Origin: Malus domestica
Taxonomy: Eukaryota; Streptophyta; Magnoliopsida; Rosales; Rosaceae
NCBI RefSeq assembly: GCF_042453785.1
Contig: NC_091674.1
Location: 28,221,501-28,285,500 of the forward strand
Reading direction: 5' to 3'
Length of the DNA: 64,000 bases
The notes below the pieces were generated by a model. The model had not been told where the DNA came from. It worked only from the letters and a program-made list of their open reading frames with translations, and did not search any database. Below, in pieces: positions 11,601-22,933 of the stretch (the stretch's first letter is position 1; each line of letters begins with the position of its first letter). The position numbers and the translations under genes are program-made.

Positions 11601-12992
11601 TTAAGTATCGTCAGCACCCCTCAATTCCCACTGGTGCTCTATCAAGTCAAGTTGGCGGGCATTGTGCATATATGACCTTTGAAGTGCAGTATATCGTTGG
11701 ATAATCCTTTCATTGTAACGTCCATCCCTTTCTAATGGCTCATGTTGCACGGGCTCATCGGTGGCGTCATGAGCACAATATATACGTGTTCTTGAATTGT
11801 TCATAGTGTCTGGCTCATATTCATCAACGGCTTCATAATCGTACTCATCTTCCACAATCATGTTGTGAAGAATGATGCACGTCGTCATGATGGATCGAAG
11901 CGACTCTACATCAAACAATCTGGCAGCACCCCTGATGATCGCCTAGCGAGCTTGGAGGATACAGAAACAACGCTCCACATCCTTCCTGCACCCTTCTTGA
12001 CATCTTGCAAAGTGTTTTTCCTTTGCACTACGCGGACGTGGCACTGTTTTGACAAATGTTGACCACCTTGGGTAAATGCCATCAGCTAGGTAGTATGGCG
12101 CGTCGTACATACGTCCGTTGACCTCATACGTGACTTTTGGTGCCTTTCCTTGCAGGACATCGTTGAACACTGGGGATTGGGTAAGGACATTGAGGTCATT
12201 TTGAGCTCCCGGAACCCCGAAAAAGGCGTGCCAAATCCATGTATCAAAAGATGTCACCGCCTCCAAAATGATACTTTTTGATCATTTTCTGTCCCCATAA
12301 GCGCCTTGCCATGCACTTGGACAGTTTTTCCAAGTCCAGTGCATACAATCAATGCTTCCAATCATCCCTGGAAAACCTCGCATCTCGCCTTTCTTCAGAA
12401 GCCTTTGCAAGTCCATATGAGTAGGTATCCGGAGGTACTCTGCGGTGTAGATAGATTCGATTGCCGAACAAAACCTCATGAGGGACTCAAGAATGGTTGA
12501 TTTTCCCATCCTCGTTATATCGTCCACTTGGTCTGCAGCTGCTCCATATGCAAGCATCCGCAAGGCAGCAGTAATTTTTTGCTGAGGCAGGAGACCCATA
12601 GCACCAAAAGCATCCGGCTTTTGCACAAAGTAAGAATCATGGTTGCAAACAGCGCCCATGATTTTGTTGAACAAATGTCGTTCCATTCTAAAACGACGTC
12701 GGAAGTATGTATCAGGGAGTGCACTGTTACGGACAAAATAATCGTCCAAGAGCTCCTGACCTCGTCGTTGCATGTTTCTATCAATGTTTACAGCACGGTT
12801 GGGCCTGCAGATATGAGCCACAGCTTGGACGACTCGACGGGATTGTGAGGCTCCTGCCATTCTTGATTCGTCATCTCTCCGTCTACGCTCGGCATCCTCT
12901 TCCATATCATTTTGGGCCCAATCCCCAACATTGAACATTCCTTGTGATTGGTTAAACAATTCTTCCTCTTCTTGCTCGATTTCCCACATCAT
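11601..12992 (-). pseudogene. Harbinger (HARBI1/PIF-type) DDE transposase, interrupted
   Basis: The minus-strand reading spans 463 residues in a single frame with two in-frame stops: a TGA after YGDRK (12282-12284) and a TAG where RWAIIRG is expected (11943-11945). The DDE residues are visible in GSIDCMHW, LADGIYP and DVERCF. An N-terminal helix-turn-helix-like region (LRMLAYGAAADQVDDI) precedes them. The protein family cuts and joins DNA at transposon ends. Because the frame never shifts, the copy may be fairly young. It is convergent with ORF1 and 450 bases from its 3' end. Confidence 0.88.
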
Positions 12993-13019
12993 CTTTGAAG
13001 AAGAGGAAGAAGACCTTGT

Positions 13020-13145
13020 AAGAAGGAAGCAGAAACTATGAATAATGATAGGGATTTTGGTGAAGAAGGAAGTAAAAACTATGAATAATGATAGGGATTT
13101 TGGCGAAGAAGGAAGCAGAAACTATGAATAATGATAGAGATCTTG
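13020..13145. repeat. about 46-bp tandem repeat upstream of the transposase
   Basis: The unit around GAAACTATGAATAATGATAG occurs about three times next to the transposase start. It may be a binding array or simple replication slippage; the sequence does not decide. Confidence 0.6.
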
Positions 13146-13204
13146 AGAAAATTGGTGTGAGATTTATGAGGATGGATGGTGGATTATATGGAGGATTCAG
13201 AAGG

Positions 13205-13640
13205 GATTAGGTTGTAGATAATGCCACGTGGCATGCCATCATTCGTTAAAAATCTGGTGGAAATCTATCCTCAAAGATTGTAATCGGATTGTGACACGTG
13301 GCACGACGTGATTGGTTAAAAATCTTATCAGAAATCCATCACCAATAATTGTCTTTTCAGATAATGACACGTGCCTTGACACAACGATTAAAAATCTTAT
13401 CGAAAATCCATCACCAATAATTTTTTTTACGGATAATGACACGTGGCGCAACGAGAACGATTAAAAATCTTATCCGAAATAACAAATATAATTATTTTGA
13501 ATTATTTTATAAATGCAAAAATACAAAAATTTTATTGCTATTGGCTTTTCAGATAATGACCCGTGGCGCAACGAGAACGATTAAAAATCTTATCCGAAAT
13601 TACAAATGAAATTATTATGTATTATTTTATAAATAAAAAA
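13205..13640. repeat. subterminal repeats of the Harbinger element
   Basis: About five diverged copies of a unit near 65 bases contain GATAATGACACGTGGC and AATCTTATC blocks. They lie just inside the right end. Subterminal arrays are known binding regions in Harbinger-type elements, so that role is inferred. Confidence 0.65.
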
Positions 13641-14001
13641 ATACTAATATTTTATTGTCAATTGCCAGGGCTATTCAGTGCAGGGATGGAGATGCAAAAG
13701 GCAATTGCCAGGGGAATGCACTATTCATTAAGGGCAGTTACTGTTCACTAGGTGGATTAAATAGTGAATTGCCTGGGGGGAGGGCTCCTACACTGGAGTT
13801 GCTCTAATGTGATTGTTTTTCAGAAAGATATTGAAAAGATTAAGAGGTGCCCTGAGCAAGATTCCTATGACTGTCGAAGCCATTTTCATCTGCATAAGCT
13901 ATCGTTGTCAAATATATTTTCATTGGGTTAGTAATCCATGTTTTCAATTTCTGATCTCTCTTAGTTTTGATAGCATATTTGCACTCAATTATTTTCATGG
14001 G

Positions 14002-14168
14002 CAAAGGCACTTGGTGCGATGGCAAGTGCCTTCGCCCATGAGCGGTAGGTCTCGGGTTCGAGACTTGGGAGCAGCCTCTCCATAAATGGGGGTAAGGCTA
14101 GCCGACATTCACCTCTCTCAGACCCTGCGTAAAGCGGGAGCCTTGTGCACTGGGTACGACCTTTTTAT
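14002..14168 (+). mobile_element. tRNA-derived SINE (Au-like)
   Basis: A pol III A-box-like start (GGTGCGATGGCAAGTGCC) and a perfect B box (GGTTCGAGAC) are followed by the conserved body (GCAGCCTCTCCATAAATGGG) and a 3' end CACTGGGTACGACC with a T-rich tail. ATTTTCATGG on the left and ATTTTATGG on the right look like an imperfect target duplication. It is non-coding and depends on LINE machinery. Confidence 0.8.
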
Positions 14169-14839
14169 AATTTTATGGACTTCTTGCAGCAAATTAACTT
14201 TCTCTGGAATTTTTGTAACACCATGTCTAAATTGTCAGCCATGTTTCAAATGTGACTGTTGCCTCATTTCATTTTATGGTTTTAGTTCATAATCAACTAA
14301 TTCACTAATTCAATTACAAATAATGCTAATATTTGATTTTAACCGAACACATTAAATTTTCAACATGATGGAACGATATGAGTTCATGATATGTTTTGCT
14401 GTCAAGTGTATCAAGATCAATTGAAGTTCTTCGATTGTTTTATACTTTTTATTTAGCTTTTAGTTGCAACTAAATTATAGGGATCTTCTCTGTTACCTTT
14501 TTTTTTTTTTTTTTACATATTCTAGACAAAATACTTTAAATTCCTGCTTGCATTATTAGAGATGATAATCGCCTTTATTTTATGTTTGTATACACTGAAC
14601 CAATCCTCGCATATAAATACATCTAAAATGTGTAAGTCGCACGTAACGCGCCATGATTAAAAAAAAATGCCTTATGTATGTAAATGTATTATACTATGTG
14701 GTTTAAAAAAGTGTAATTTAAATCATTAAAATGTATATGGAAAACAGAAGTATTTTTGAAAAAAAAAACCGTAAGTATATGTATAATGTTATGACGAATT
14801 TACTAAATATGGTTGATAGTTAGAGTAGTTATCGCCACT

Positions 14840-16030
14840 ATTCTAAAATAGGCTTAGACCTAGTTTGGGAGTGAGGTGTTTAAAAAAAAAAGCACATGTG
14901 AAAAAAAGCTGTGAGGGTTTTAGGTGTTTGGTAAACTGAAAAAAAATGGCTTATTTTGGAAGCTGCTGTGAGAATAAGCTGAAATCAAAGGAAAAAGCTG
15001 AAGCTGCTATTTGTAGCTTTGGAAAACTGGCTTTTTTTCAAAGCACACGGAGCTACAATGCTCCTTTAATGAAAAGACCCACTATCAAACTGCTTTTTTT
15101 TTCCAAAAGCATTTTTACAAAAAAGTTTACCAAACGCTCTGCTGATTTATTTCACAGCCGCTTATTCTCACAGCACAGCCGCTTATTCTCACAACAGTTT
15201 TTTTTCAAAGCACAGCAATACCAAACCAGCCCTTAGGCGGCTGCCTAGGTGGTGGATGGTGAATGATCAATGCTATTTAGGCCAAAACGTAAAGGAAAAT
15301 CGAGTAGGCGATAGACGGTCGCTTAGGCGAACTAGGCAATGGATAGGTGGTTTAGGGGTTAGGGTTCCACTATTTTATTTTATTTTTAAAATTAAGTTAA
15401 AGGATTTTCTGGATAACCTACCCAAAAAACCCCACATTATTTCGATTGCCGTTTCGTGTTTCTATTCTCCCTGTCTCTTCGCACATAGGCGCTCTCTCTC
15501 TCTCTCTCACACACTTTCTCTCGCAATCGCTCACGTCGATTCTAACTTTACTTGCGTTGTCTCTTGCAACTGCCGTCGACTAAACTCTCACAAGCCATCG
15601 TCAAGGCTCATTATTTTGTTCTTTTTAGCTTTTAATCTCTTTTTTTTCATACTGCAATTAAATGACATTGAATTCTAGATGCACGATCCCATTTACATAT
15701 GTTGATTCATTGAATCTTGATTAATCTGTGATGAAAGATGATGTCAATTTTATATTATGAATTATTGAAATTTTTAATTTGGTTTTGAGATTTTCTTATT
15801 TTTGCTACATTAGTCTCTGATGATGTCAGAGCCTTGATTGCTTAAACTTTAACTTTTTTTAAATTCTCAATACAAGTATAGTTTATTTTAGAAAGTAAGT
15901 AGACACATATTTATATGTTATATAATAAATTAAATTAAATCCACCTACTCTGCTTAGACCCTTGCCTAAGCTCCTCCTAAACGCTTGACTCCAACCCGCT
16001 GTCTGACTAATGCCTAATATTTTTTAGAAC
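14840..16030. mobile_element. GTTCTAAAA-ended element, copy 2, carrying a nested MITE
   Basis: The left end (ATTCTAAAATAGGC) is separated from its TAGGCGGCTGCCTAGG subterminal zone by the MITE at 14857-15232 with its TTA duplication. Removing the MITE rejoins TAGGCTTAGGCGG. The right end is TTTTTTAGAAC at 16020-16030. The interior includes a CT microsatellite near 15490 and AT-rich filler. No gene is visible. Confidence 0.6.
14857..15232. mobile_element. Tourist/Harbinger-like MITE
   Basis: The ends GACCTAGTTTGGGAGTG and CAATACCAAACCAGCCC are imperfect inverted repeats flanked by TTA on both sides (14854-14856 and 15233-15235). The body is rich in AAAAGC / GCTTTT inverted blocks. It is non-coding and sits inside the element at 14840-16030. 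Confidence 0.75.
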
Positions 16031-16199
16031 TTCAAATTGTATTCGAGCATAATGTACAAGTACAACAAAGTGAAAAAGAGTCCACACGGACACCTATCGA
16101 ACCACAGTATAATGAGCCACCATCCTCAGTCAGACCAACAAGCAAATGGAACACTATCCACTTTGTTGCTGAGTGGAAAAAGCTTGAGAATTGGGCTGA

Positions 16200-16357
16200 A
16201 GTTCTTTGGCCCAGGTTTCTTCGTTCCCGCGATTAACCCCTCTCTGCGACTTTCAGAAGCAGCAATAGAAGAAGATACAAGAAGTCAACAACTCTCTCTC
16301 TCTCTCTCCCGGCCACCGGAGGCAGCTCCCTGGCCTCGTTCCCCTGTTTTCGTCCCG
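16200..16357 (+). other. probable non-coding first exon of the lipoate-ligase-like gene
   Basis: A CT-rich leader ends in a clean donor (CGTCCCG|GTAAAG at 16358). The next acceptor (GGATAG at 16791) lies directly before the ATG. The 5' boundary is a guess. Confidence 0.5.
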
Positions 16358-16792
16358 GTAAAGATAAGATCTTTGACCCTTGATTTCCATATTATTAATT
16401 GTATGTTAGTTTTTCCTTCCCAATTGAATTTTGATCCGCCTATTTTCCGTAGTCCGATTGTGTTCTGATCTGCTTTTGATTGTCAGATTGTGTGGCTAAA
16501 GAAGAAAACACAAGTTCATATTTTGATTTTCGTTTCTATGATAATTATTTTGGAAATATACTGCAAATGTGTGTATATACTCATATATATATATGTGTGT
16601 GTGTATATATTTATATTTTGGTCAGAGGAGAAATAAGGAAAACCCAGTTGCATGCTGTTACCCAATTTGCATCAGAATTCCTAGATGGAAGCTTTTTGAT
16701 GAATTTTTTACAATTTAATCAGTTGGAAAATGTATAGATTCAATTTCTCTGTGATGATTTGTTCTTTTCTTTGGGTGTATTTGATGGATAGG

Positions 16793-18276
16793 ATGGTTTC
16801 AATGACTACTCCTCAAGCAAGAAGCATTGGGCTTCCACTCATGAACCTTATCAAATTAAAAGGAATTCCCATTCTCCAACAGCTTCATTTAGAGGAGCAA
16901 CTTCTGCGGACCTCGTCCCATAATTGGTGCATTGTAAATGATGGAACTAATGATCCCACTATTGTCATGGGTGTTTCGGGGTAAGATGAGCTTCTTACTC
17001 ATTGTCACTATTGATTAAGTTGGTATGTTCTCTGTATTAGAACACTATCACCGATCAAGTAGGATGATATTGTTGTGGACCGTCCAATGTAAAAGTGTCA
17101 TTGCTTGGTCAATCGCAGACTTATTTTCCGAATTACATGATTCTGGCTCTGTTCATTCTCTTAGGTTTGTGATTTTATTATTTATTTATGTATGTTTTTT
17201 GTATTGGAGATTGTAAAGGATCCGTGTATGTTCTGCATAGAAAACCTGCAGAGCTTCTTGAAATTGATTTGGTGTTACGAGACCAGATTCCTGTCATTAG
17301 AAGGTTTACTGGAGGTGGCACTGTTACTGTTGATCAAAATACGCTGTTTGTCACTTTCATATGCAACAAGGATGCCGTTCCTGGCTTGCAACCATATCCT
17401 CGACCTATAATGTCCTGGAGTAGCCTAGTTTACAGCAAAGTGTTTGAAGGACTTGCTGATTTTCAACTTCGTGAAAATGGTAACTTAACGAACCTTTCTA
17501 ACGCTACTGTTTACTAGGGTGCTTTATGCTTATAAGATTATGTGTTTGTAATGTTTATTAGACTGATTAGTATCCTTTTCTTACCTCTTCTGTTAATCCT
17601 ATTGTTTCCTGCTTTTTTTATTTGAAATTTCTGGATGTGATTTGAGGTTCTTTATTTGATCTTTTTGTGTGGTATCAAATGTTAGTTTTGTGTTTCGACT
17701 TTTCCCTAACAACATATTTGGTCCCATCCGGTTGTAGATTATGTATTTGGAAACCGCAAGTTTGGTGGGAACGCTCAATCTATTAGTAAAAACCGGTGGA
17801 TCCACCACACTTCCTTTCTATGGGACTATGATGTTAGGAACATGGCATACCTGAAGCATCCAAAACGGGTTCCTGAATATCGATTGGTATGTTATTAAGT
17901 TGTCACATCTATTTTTCTGTGGTTCCTTTAAATTTTATGGTTCAACCTGTATTTCCCACGTAGCCAAAGAAAAGCCTGTGAATTCCACACCTTAAATGTG
18001 CCGATATGCTATCTATTTCCTTTGCAGACAAGAGATCATTTAGAATTCATATGCTGCATGAAAGACTACATCCCAAGATCAGTTTTTCTTGAGAAAACAG
18101 TCGAGGCACTCTTATCCCAATTCTCCGTGAGATCGGAACGGTCGGACGCCATTGAAGCTACCTCGAGTACAAAGTTTGTACCCTCAACTAGGCTGTTGAC
18201 AAGGCAGGAATTAGAGGAAGCAGCAGCTTTTGACTCTCAGGCTGAAAGAAATCTCTCTCAACCATTGTCATTGTAA
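16793..18276 (+). CDS. lipoate-protein ligase A-like protein (BPL/LPL fold)
   Basis: Four coding exons (16793-16980, 17241-17479, 17738-17886, 18028-18276), all GT-AG, give 825 coding bases and 274 residues. The fold is the biotin/lipoate A/B ligase family. The RRFTGGGT motif lies at about residues 83-90, followed by VDQNTLFVTF. GGNAQSISKNRWIHHTSFLW (about 152-171) contains the family's catalytic lysine, K160 here. Family members activate lipoate and attach it to lysines of E2/H proteins. Plant relatives of this type are poorly characterised, so the substrate is not certain. No obvious long transit peptide precedes the domain. Confidence 0.85.
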
Positions 18277-18376
18277 GGAAAGTGTGAAATTGAGTATTCA
18301 GTGAGGGTGCTATTCACATAGTACCACCCTTCAATTTTTTAATAAATGTAACCAATTTTTTTCAATCAAAACTAAT

Positions 18377-18841
18377 GTTTTAAAAGGCGAAGACGAATTT
18401 GAGGTTTGCCTCACGGGACCTAAAATTATTAATATATATTACATATGATTATATACAAATACTATAATTCATACACTTATTTTTACTTCTCACACACCTC
18501 TCTCAAATTTTCAGTCGTCAGATTGAATGTAATGAAGAAGATCAATGACAAAAAATTAACAAGGGTGTGAGAGGTAAAAATAAGTGTGTGAATAGCATTT
18601 TTCAATCAACAATAGAGTTAAAATCAAACATTATAGAAGAATAATCAACAATTAAATCAACAATTTATTCATTGTAAGTGAGAAACTCTAATCGTTAAAA
18701 AAAACCCATCTAACGCCTCAAGTGCCTAAACGCACCTCGACCACGCCTAAGCGAAGCTTACTTTCTCTAGTTAGAAGTGTTTTTCTCACCGTCCCACCTT
18801 GAAGGCTGCCTACACATGCCTTAAGGCTCATTTTTTAAAAC
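18377..18841. mobile_element. GTTCTAAAA-type element, copy 3, carrying a nested MITE
   Basis: The ends GTTTTAAAAGGCG and CTCATTTTTTAAAAC are inverted. Subterminal GCCTCA/TGAGG and CGCCTA motifs resemble the other copies. A hAT-like MITE (18459-18601) lies inside its left half. Confidence 0.5.
18459..18601. mobile_element. hAT-like MITE family, nested copy
   Basis: The inverted arms are ACACTTATTTTTACTTCTCA on the left and the matching TGAGAGGTAAAAATAAGTGT on the right. It is the same family as 18863-19005 and 60174-60321 but more diverged at its ends. Confidence 0.6.
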
Positions 18842-18862
18842 ACTGATCAAACAAATGTTAAA

Positions 18863-19005
18863 GGTGTGTTATCCACACATCCCTTTTTACTTTTCACACA
18901 CTCTCGTTAATTTCTGTCATTTGATCTTCTTCAATTCATCCGATCCGATGGCCGAAAATCAAAAAAATGTGGGAGAAGTAAAAGGGGTATGTGGATATCA
19001 CACCC
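18863..19005. mobile_element. hAT-like MITE with perfect 8-bp duplication
   Basis: This 143-base palindromic element has ends GGTGTGTTATCCACAC and GATATCACACCCC. The direct repeat ATGTTAAA lies at 18855-18862 and 19006-19013. The 8-bp duplication points to hAT mobilisation. Confidence 0.8.
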
Positions 19006-19129
19006 CATGTTAAATACCTTTTTGGACAAAAATATACGTCAGTCCAGTTTTTTGGAAATTTGCAATGCAGGTTATTAAATGCACGACCATTGGAGAAGGA
19101 TTTTCATACGCTTGAAATGGTATTTTCGC

Positions 19130-19300
19130 TGAGAAATGCTAATAAGATCCTTTTAAATACAACTTTTTATAGATTTTCTGTCACCTCATACTTTAACGTT
19201 AATTCTCGTTCTAACATTATAAAACATCATGCAAAAAATATGAGGTGACAAGAAATTTATAGAGAGTCTCATTTTTAAAGAGTCTCTTTAACATTTCTCA
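19130..19300. mobile_element. palindromic MITE upstream of the MADS gene
   Basis: TGAGAAATGCTAATAAGA pairs with TCTTTAACATTTCTCA, and an inner TGTCACCTCAT / ATGAGGTGACA pair is perfect. The target duplication is unclear. It lies within 400 bases of the MADS leader. Confidence 0.6.
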
Positions 19301-19570
19301 ATGCCGTTATTACAAACTAATCACATTTTGCCGCATGGTATCTCAACACAACCACATATTTCAATATAAAATGCGTAGCAGTACGTCATTGGCTTGGAAC
19401 AAAGGTGCATGCAAATTTCTCGACTCGGCCCGCCTACCATGTCAACCGCAAAGACAGCCATGTAGGCTTTCTTGGTGGAGAAGCTCTTCACCTTCCCAAC
19501 CCAAGATTTTTGTTCTTTTTCCCTCTTCGTCCTCGGTGCCACTGCAAACTCACAAAGCGCACCGTTCATT

Positions 19571-19572
19571 GC

Positions 19573-19601
<29 letters not shown>
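19571..19601 (+). repeat. (CT)n microsatellite in the MADS-gene leader
   Basis: A CT run lies within the probable 5' UTR exon that ends at 19698 with a GTAAGC donor. CT-rich leaders are common in plant regulatory genes. Confidence 0.8.
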
Positions 19602-19604
<3 letters not shown>

Positions 19605-20254
19605 ACTCTGTTTCTCTCTCTGCCGCAGTAAATTTCTGGTGGTGGCTCTGCGCATTCTAACGACCGAAATCACAGCTTGACCCGTCGTGTGCAAATTCGT
19701 AAGCTTTCAATCTTAATACCCCATTTCTTGCTTTCCCTCCATGTTACTCTGCTATTGCTTTGTCTGGCTTCCCCTGTATTTTTTTTTTTTGAATTGCCCT
19801 TTTACCATATTCATAAAAATGTTACCTTTTCCCATTGATTGACGATATTTCTCATTTAAGTCTACACTTTTTGTGGATTATATCAATTTTTTGTTGATGA
19901 TTTCGTGAATTATCAACGTCTGTGATTGCAGAAATTTGTTTGTATTTGTCATTAGGTGGTCATTTTCTTTCTGGGATTTTAAGGTTTCATTCTCATTTGA
20001 CGAGATTGTCTGCTGATATGATAAGCAGGCGCAAAAACAATTAATTTGATCAGATTTGGGGTGGAATTGTTCTTTTTGAATAAATGGTTATCAAGTTCTG
20101 GTGCCTGGGATGAAAGCTGCATTTGGAGAAGTGCATTGTTGTTGTGTAACTAAAGTGAGTCGATGCACATTTCAACAATAAACAAGAGTGTCGAGAAATT
20201 TTCGCAGTTGGCATTTCGTAAGACTTTTGAGGGGTTTGCTTGTTGGATTGCAGG

Positions 20255-22054
20255 ATGGGAAGGGTTAAGTTAAAGATAAAGAAATTAGAGAGCAGTGGTA
20301 ACCGGCAGGTTACGTTTTCAAAACGGAGAAATGGAATCTTGAAGAAAGCTAAGGAGTTATCAATCTTATGTGATGTAGATATTGTCCTTCTCATGTTTTC
20401 CCCCACTGGAAGGCCTACGATATTCCAAGGGGACCGCAGGTATTGCAAGCGGAAAGTTTACATTCGTTCTTTGATCACAATTTTGCAGACAAACTAGCAT
20501 AAGAAGACTAGAATGAGACTAAAATAGGGAGTGAATGAACTTTCTATATCATATGTTAATATAGCTTCTTTGCTTTCATGACATTCTCAGTAATTTTGAA
20601 GAGATTGTTTCAAAGTTTGCGCGGTTAACTCCGCAGGAGAGGGCAAAGAGGTACTAGAATACTTGCAACGAGATTCGGATTTTCTCATTTTCTAGCTCGA
20701 TTGAGTTTCGATGGCATTACAGCTAACTACTTGTCCATTTTGTCTTTAACAGGAAATTGGAGAGCCTGGAAGTAAGACTTTCGCAAATAGCATTTCAAAC
20801 GGGAACATTTGTTTCTCTTGCTTTTGTTGTATTAAATGAAAACTAGCTTATGCCACTTAATTCATTCTATACTTGTGTTTTGGTGTTCTTTTTGTGGATA
20901 TAGGTGCTGAAAAAAACTTTTAAGAAGTTGGATCATGACGTTAACGTACAAGATTTCATGAGTTCAAGGTATGTGATTGTTTTTATCACATTTGTCATTT
21001 CCTTTGAGTGAAATCTATGGGAATATCTGATGCGGCCCTTTACTTAACGTTCTTTTTCTCTTCTGTTTCTTGCAGCTCTCAGACAGTTGAGGTATATATT
21101 CTTTACCACCAATAGAATTATAAATGCTTTTCTAATTTAACTACGACAACTAATGTCTTGTGATAAATTGCTATTGGCAGGATCTGACTCATCAAGTAGC
21201 GGTATTGCAAACCCAACTTACAGAACTCCATAAGAGACTGAGGTGCACCTTTGGAGCTTTTAGTTGTTAAAGTATTGCCTTGTCTTTTTGGTCTTGATGG
21301 TCAATTTGGGTTGTGTTGTATGTTTCGAAAATGTTTGTGCTTCAGTTTCTATATACCAGAACGATAACTTTCGTACAGGCCCTAAGAAATTGTATAAAAA
21401 CTCTTTCTGTTTGAATTGTCTTGTGTGTTCCTGATTATATTACATATATTTTGACCTGTTTTTCGTATTCAATGTTTCATTGAATCTACAAATGATCGCG
21501 ATCCATTGCATATTAAACTATGCATTGATCAGTAAGGTATATGCATATAAAGAATCCATGTGATAATTTTAATCCTTGCCACTTTTTCAGCTTTTGGAGC
21601 GACCCAGATAAGGTTGACAATCTTGAACAGCTTAGGCAGATGGAAGACATGCTTAAGGAATCAATCAACCGAACCTGTCTACGCAAGGTATAATTTTGTA
21701 TTTCATGTTACAGTATTGCATAATAAATTCTAAGGCTTGTGATGTGAAAGAAAAACAACGAGGGTTTACGGTTTTGTTTACCAAACAACTGAAAAGAAAA
21801 GATGAAGTATGAACAGTGATATATCATCGATAAATGGCTTTGGTTGGTTTTGGTGTCATGGTGAGTTGAAGTAGCCATGACTTACCTGATCCGCCTGAGT
21901 TGCTACTTGTTCTACCTGCTTTATGTGTGGCTGGCTATTGAATTGATACTAACCTATTGGATAACTAAAATTGTTAGGAAAATTTGGGAAAACATCAACT
22001 AACATCACTAGATTGCACAAACCAGGTAATAAATACTTTAGCTGATGAACAATG

Positions 22055-22085
<31 letters not shown>

Positions 22086-22933
22086 GTAATCTAATTTGAA
22101 GCTTGATTTTTGTGTATCAAAGTTTCAAAATGGAATGCTTTCGTCTTTATTAGTTGGTGGTGGTATGCAAGAAGCTCAACCTATAACTTGGCTTTTCAAT
22201 AGCGACAATCAACATATGATATTCCCGAATGAGCCGAACTATCTTCCACATAGGTTAGTCTATTGCTGTTATGCATCCACCAGTACAGAGCCTAATGCCT
22301 GAGAACTTTCTTTCTGATAAATTACCGATGCTATGATGCTCTCTGTCTCTCTCCCTAGAGGTGTGGAGTGCTCTACAAATGCCACTGTTCCACATTATAC
22401 TAGTTACTTTGGCACTGGGACGAGCACTAGCCCTAGCAACAGCAAACAATCTGAGGCCGGTGATCCAGTACGACTAGATACTATGGGACAAATTTCTAAT
22501 ATGGAAGGAGGCGGTGGCTTAAATGAGTTTGACATTAATGCTTGTTTAAGTACGGAACCTGGTAAGCATTACGCTTATCCATCATATTGTAGTTCTTACG
22601 TGCCAGACGATCAGAAATTGAACCATGAAATGGAAAAGAACGTACCAACAAATCCGGTGGACTATCAACTGAGTAGCAACTTTGAACTGCCAAGATCTTT
22701 GTATGAAACTGATCATCATGCTTGGCTTTCTTCATCTGGGCCTAGCGGCATTGCTGTGTACAAGGAGAATACCTACCAACCGGTGAGTCCTTCCATCGAT
22801 ATTTTTCAATCTGTTTCGGCAAGCTTATGAAATAATGGACAAACTATTGGTCTATGTATTTTATCGTTCCATTGGTGACTTGCGGCTCTATGTTTGTTTT
22901 CGTCTCTTGTAGCAACCAAACGTGAGATTGTAG
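20255..22933 (+). CDS. MIKC*-type MADS-box transcription factor (AGL30/AGL65-like)
   Basis: Eleven coding exons, all GT-AG, give 1,128 coding bases and 375 residues: 20255-20439, 20591-20650, 20753-20771, 20904-20968, 21076-21091, 21181-21242, 21591-21687, 21978-22025, 22123-22253, 22359-22782 and 22913-22933. The MADS domain is residues 1-60 ([35 protein letters not shown]). [15 protein letters not shown] and [16 protein letters not shown] follow and are diagnostic of the MIKC* P/S clade with AGL30, AGL65 and AGL94. The tail retains [11 protein letters not shown] and ends YQPQPNVRL, like AGL65. MIKC* factors form heterodimers that control late pollen gene expression. Two exons are only 19 and 16 bases. 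A non-coding first exon probably ends at 19698. Confidence 0.92.
22053..22083 (+). repeat. (CT)n microsatellite in a MADS-gene intron
   Basis: This perfect CT run sits in the intron between coding exons 8 and 9. It could be length-polymorphic. Confidence 0.9.

Larger units (their letters stand above)
8946..13804. mobile_element. PIF/Harbinger DNA transposon, near-complete
   Basis: The 4,859-base element has TIRs GAGCACCTCC... and ...GGAGTTGCTC and is flanked by the 3-bp duplication TAA (8943-8945 and 13805-13807), the hallmark of PIF/Harbinger. It carries the family's two genes in convergent orientation: a Myb/SANT-like ORF1 (9674-11149, +) and a DDE transposase (11601-12992, -). ORF1 is open. 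The transposase reading has two in-frame stops, so this copy cannot make full transposase unaided. A 947-base relative with the same subterminal sequences lies at 25101-26047. Nothing host-like is visible inside. Confidence 0.92.
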
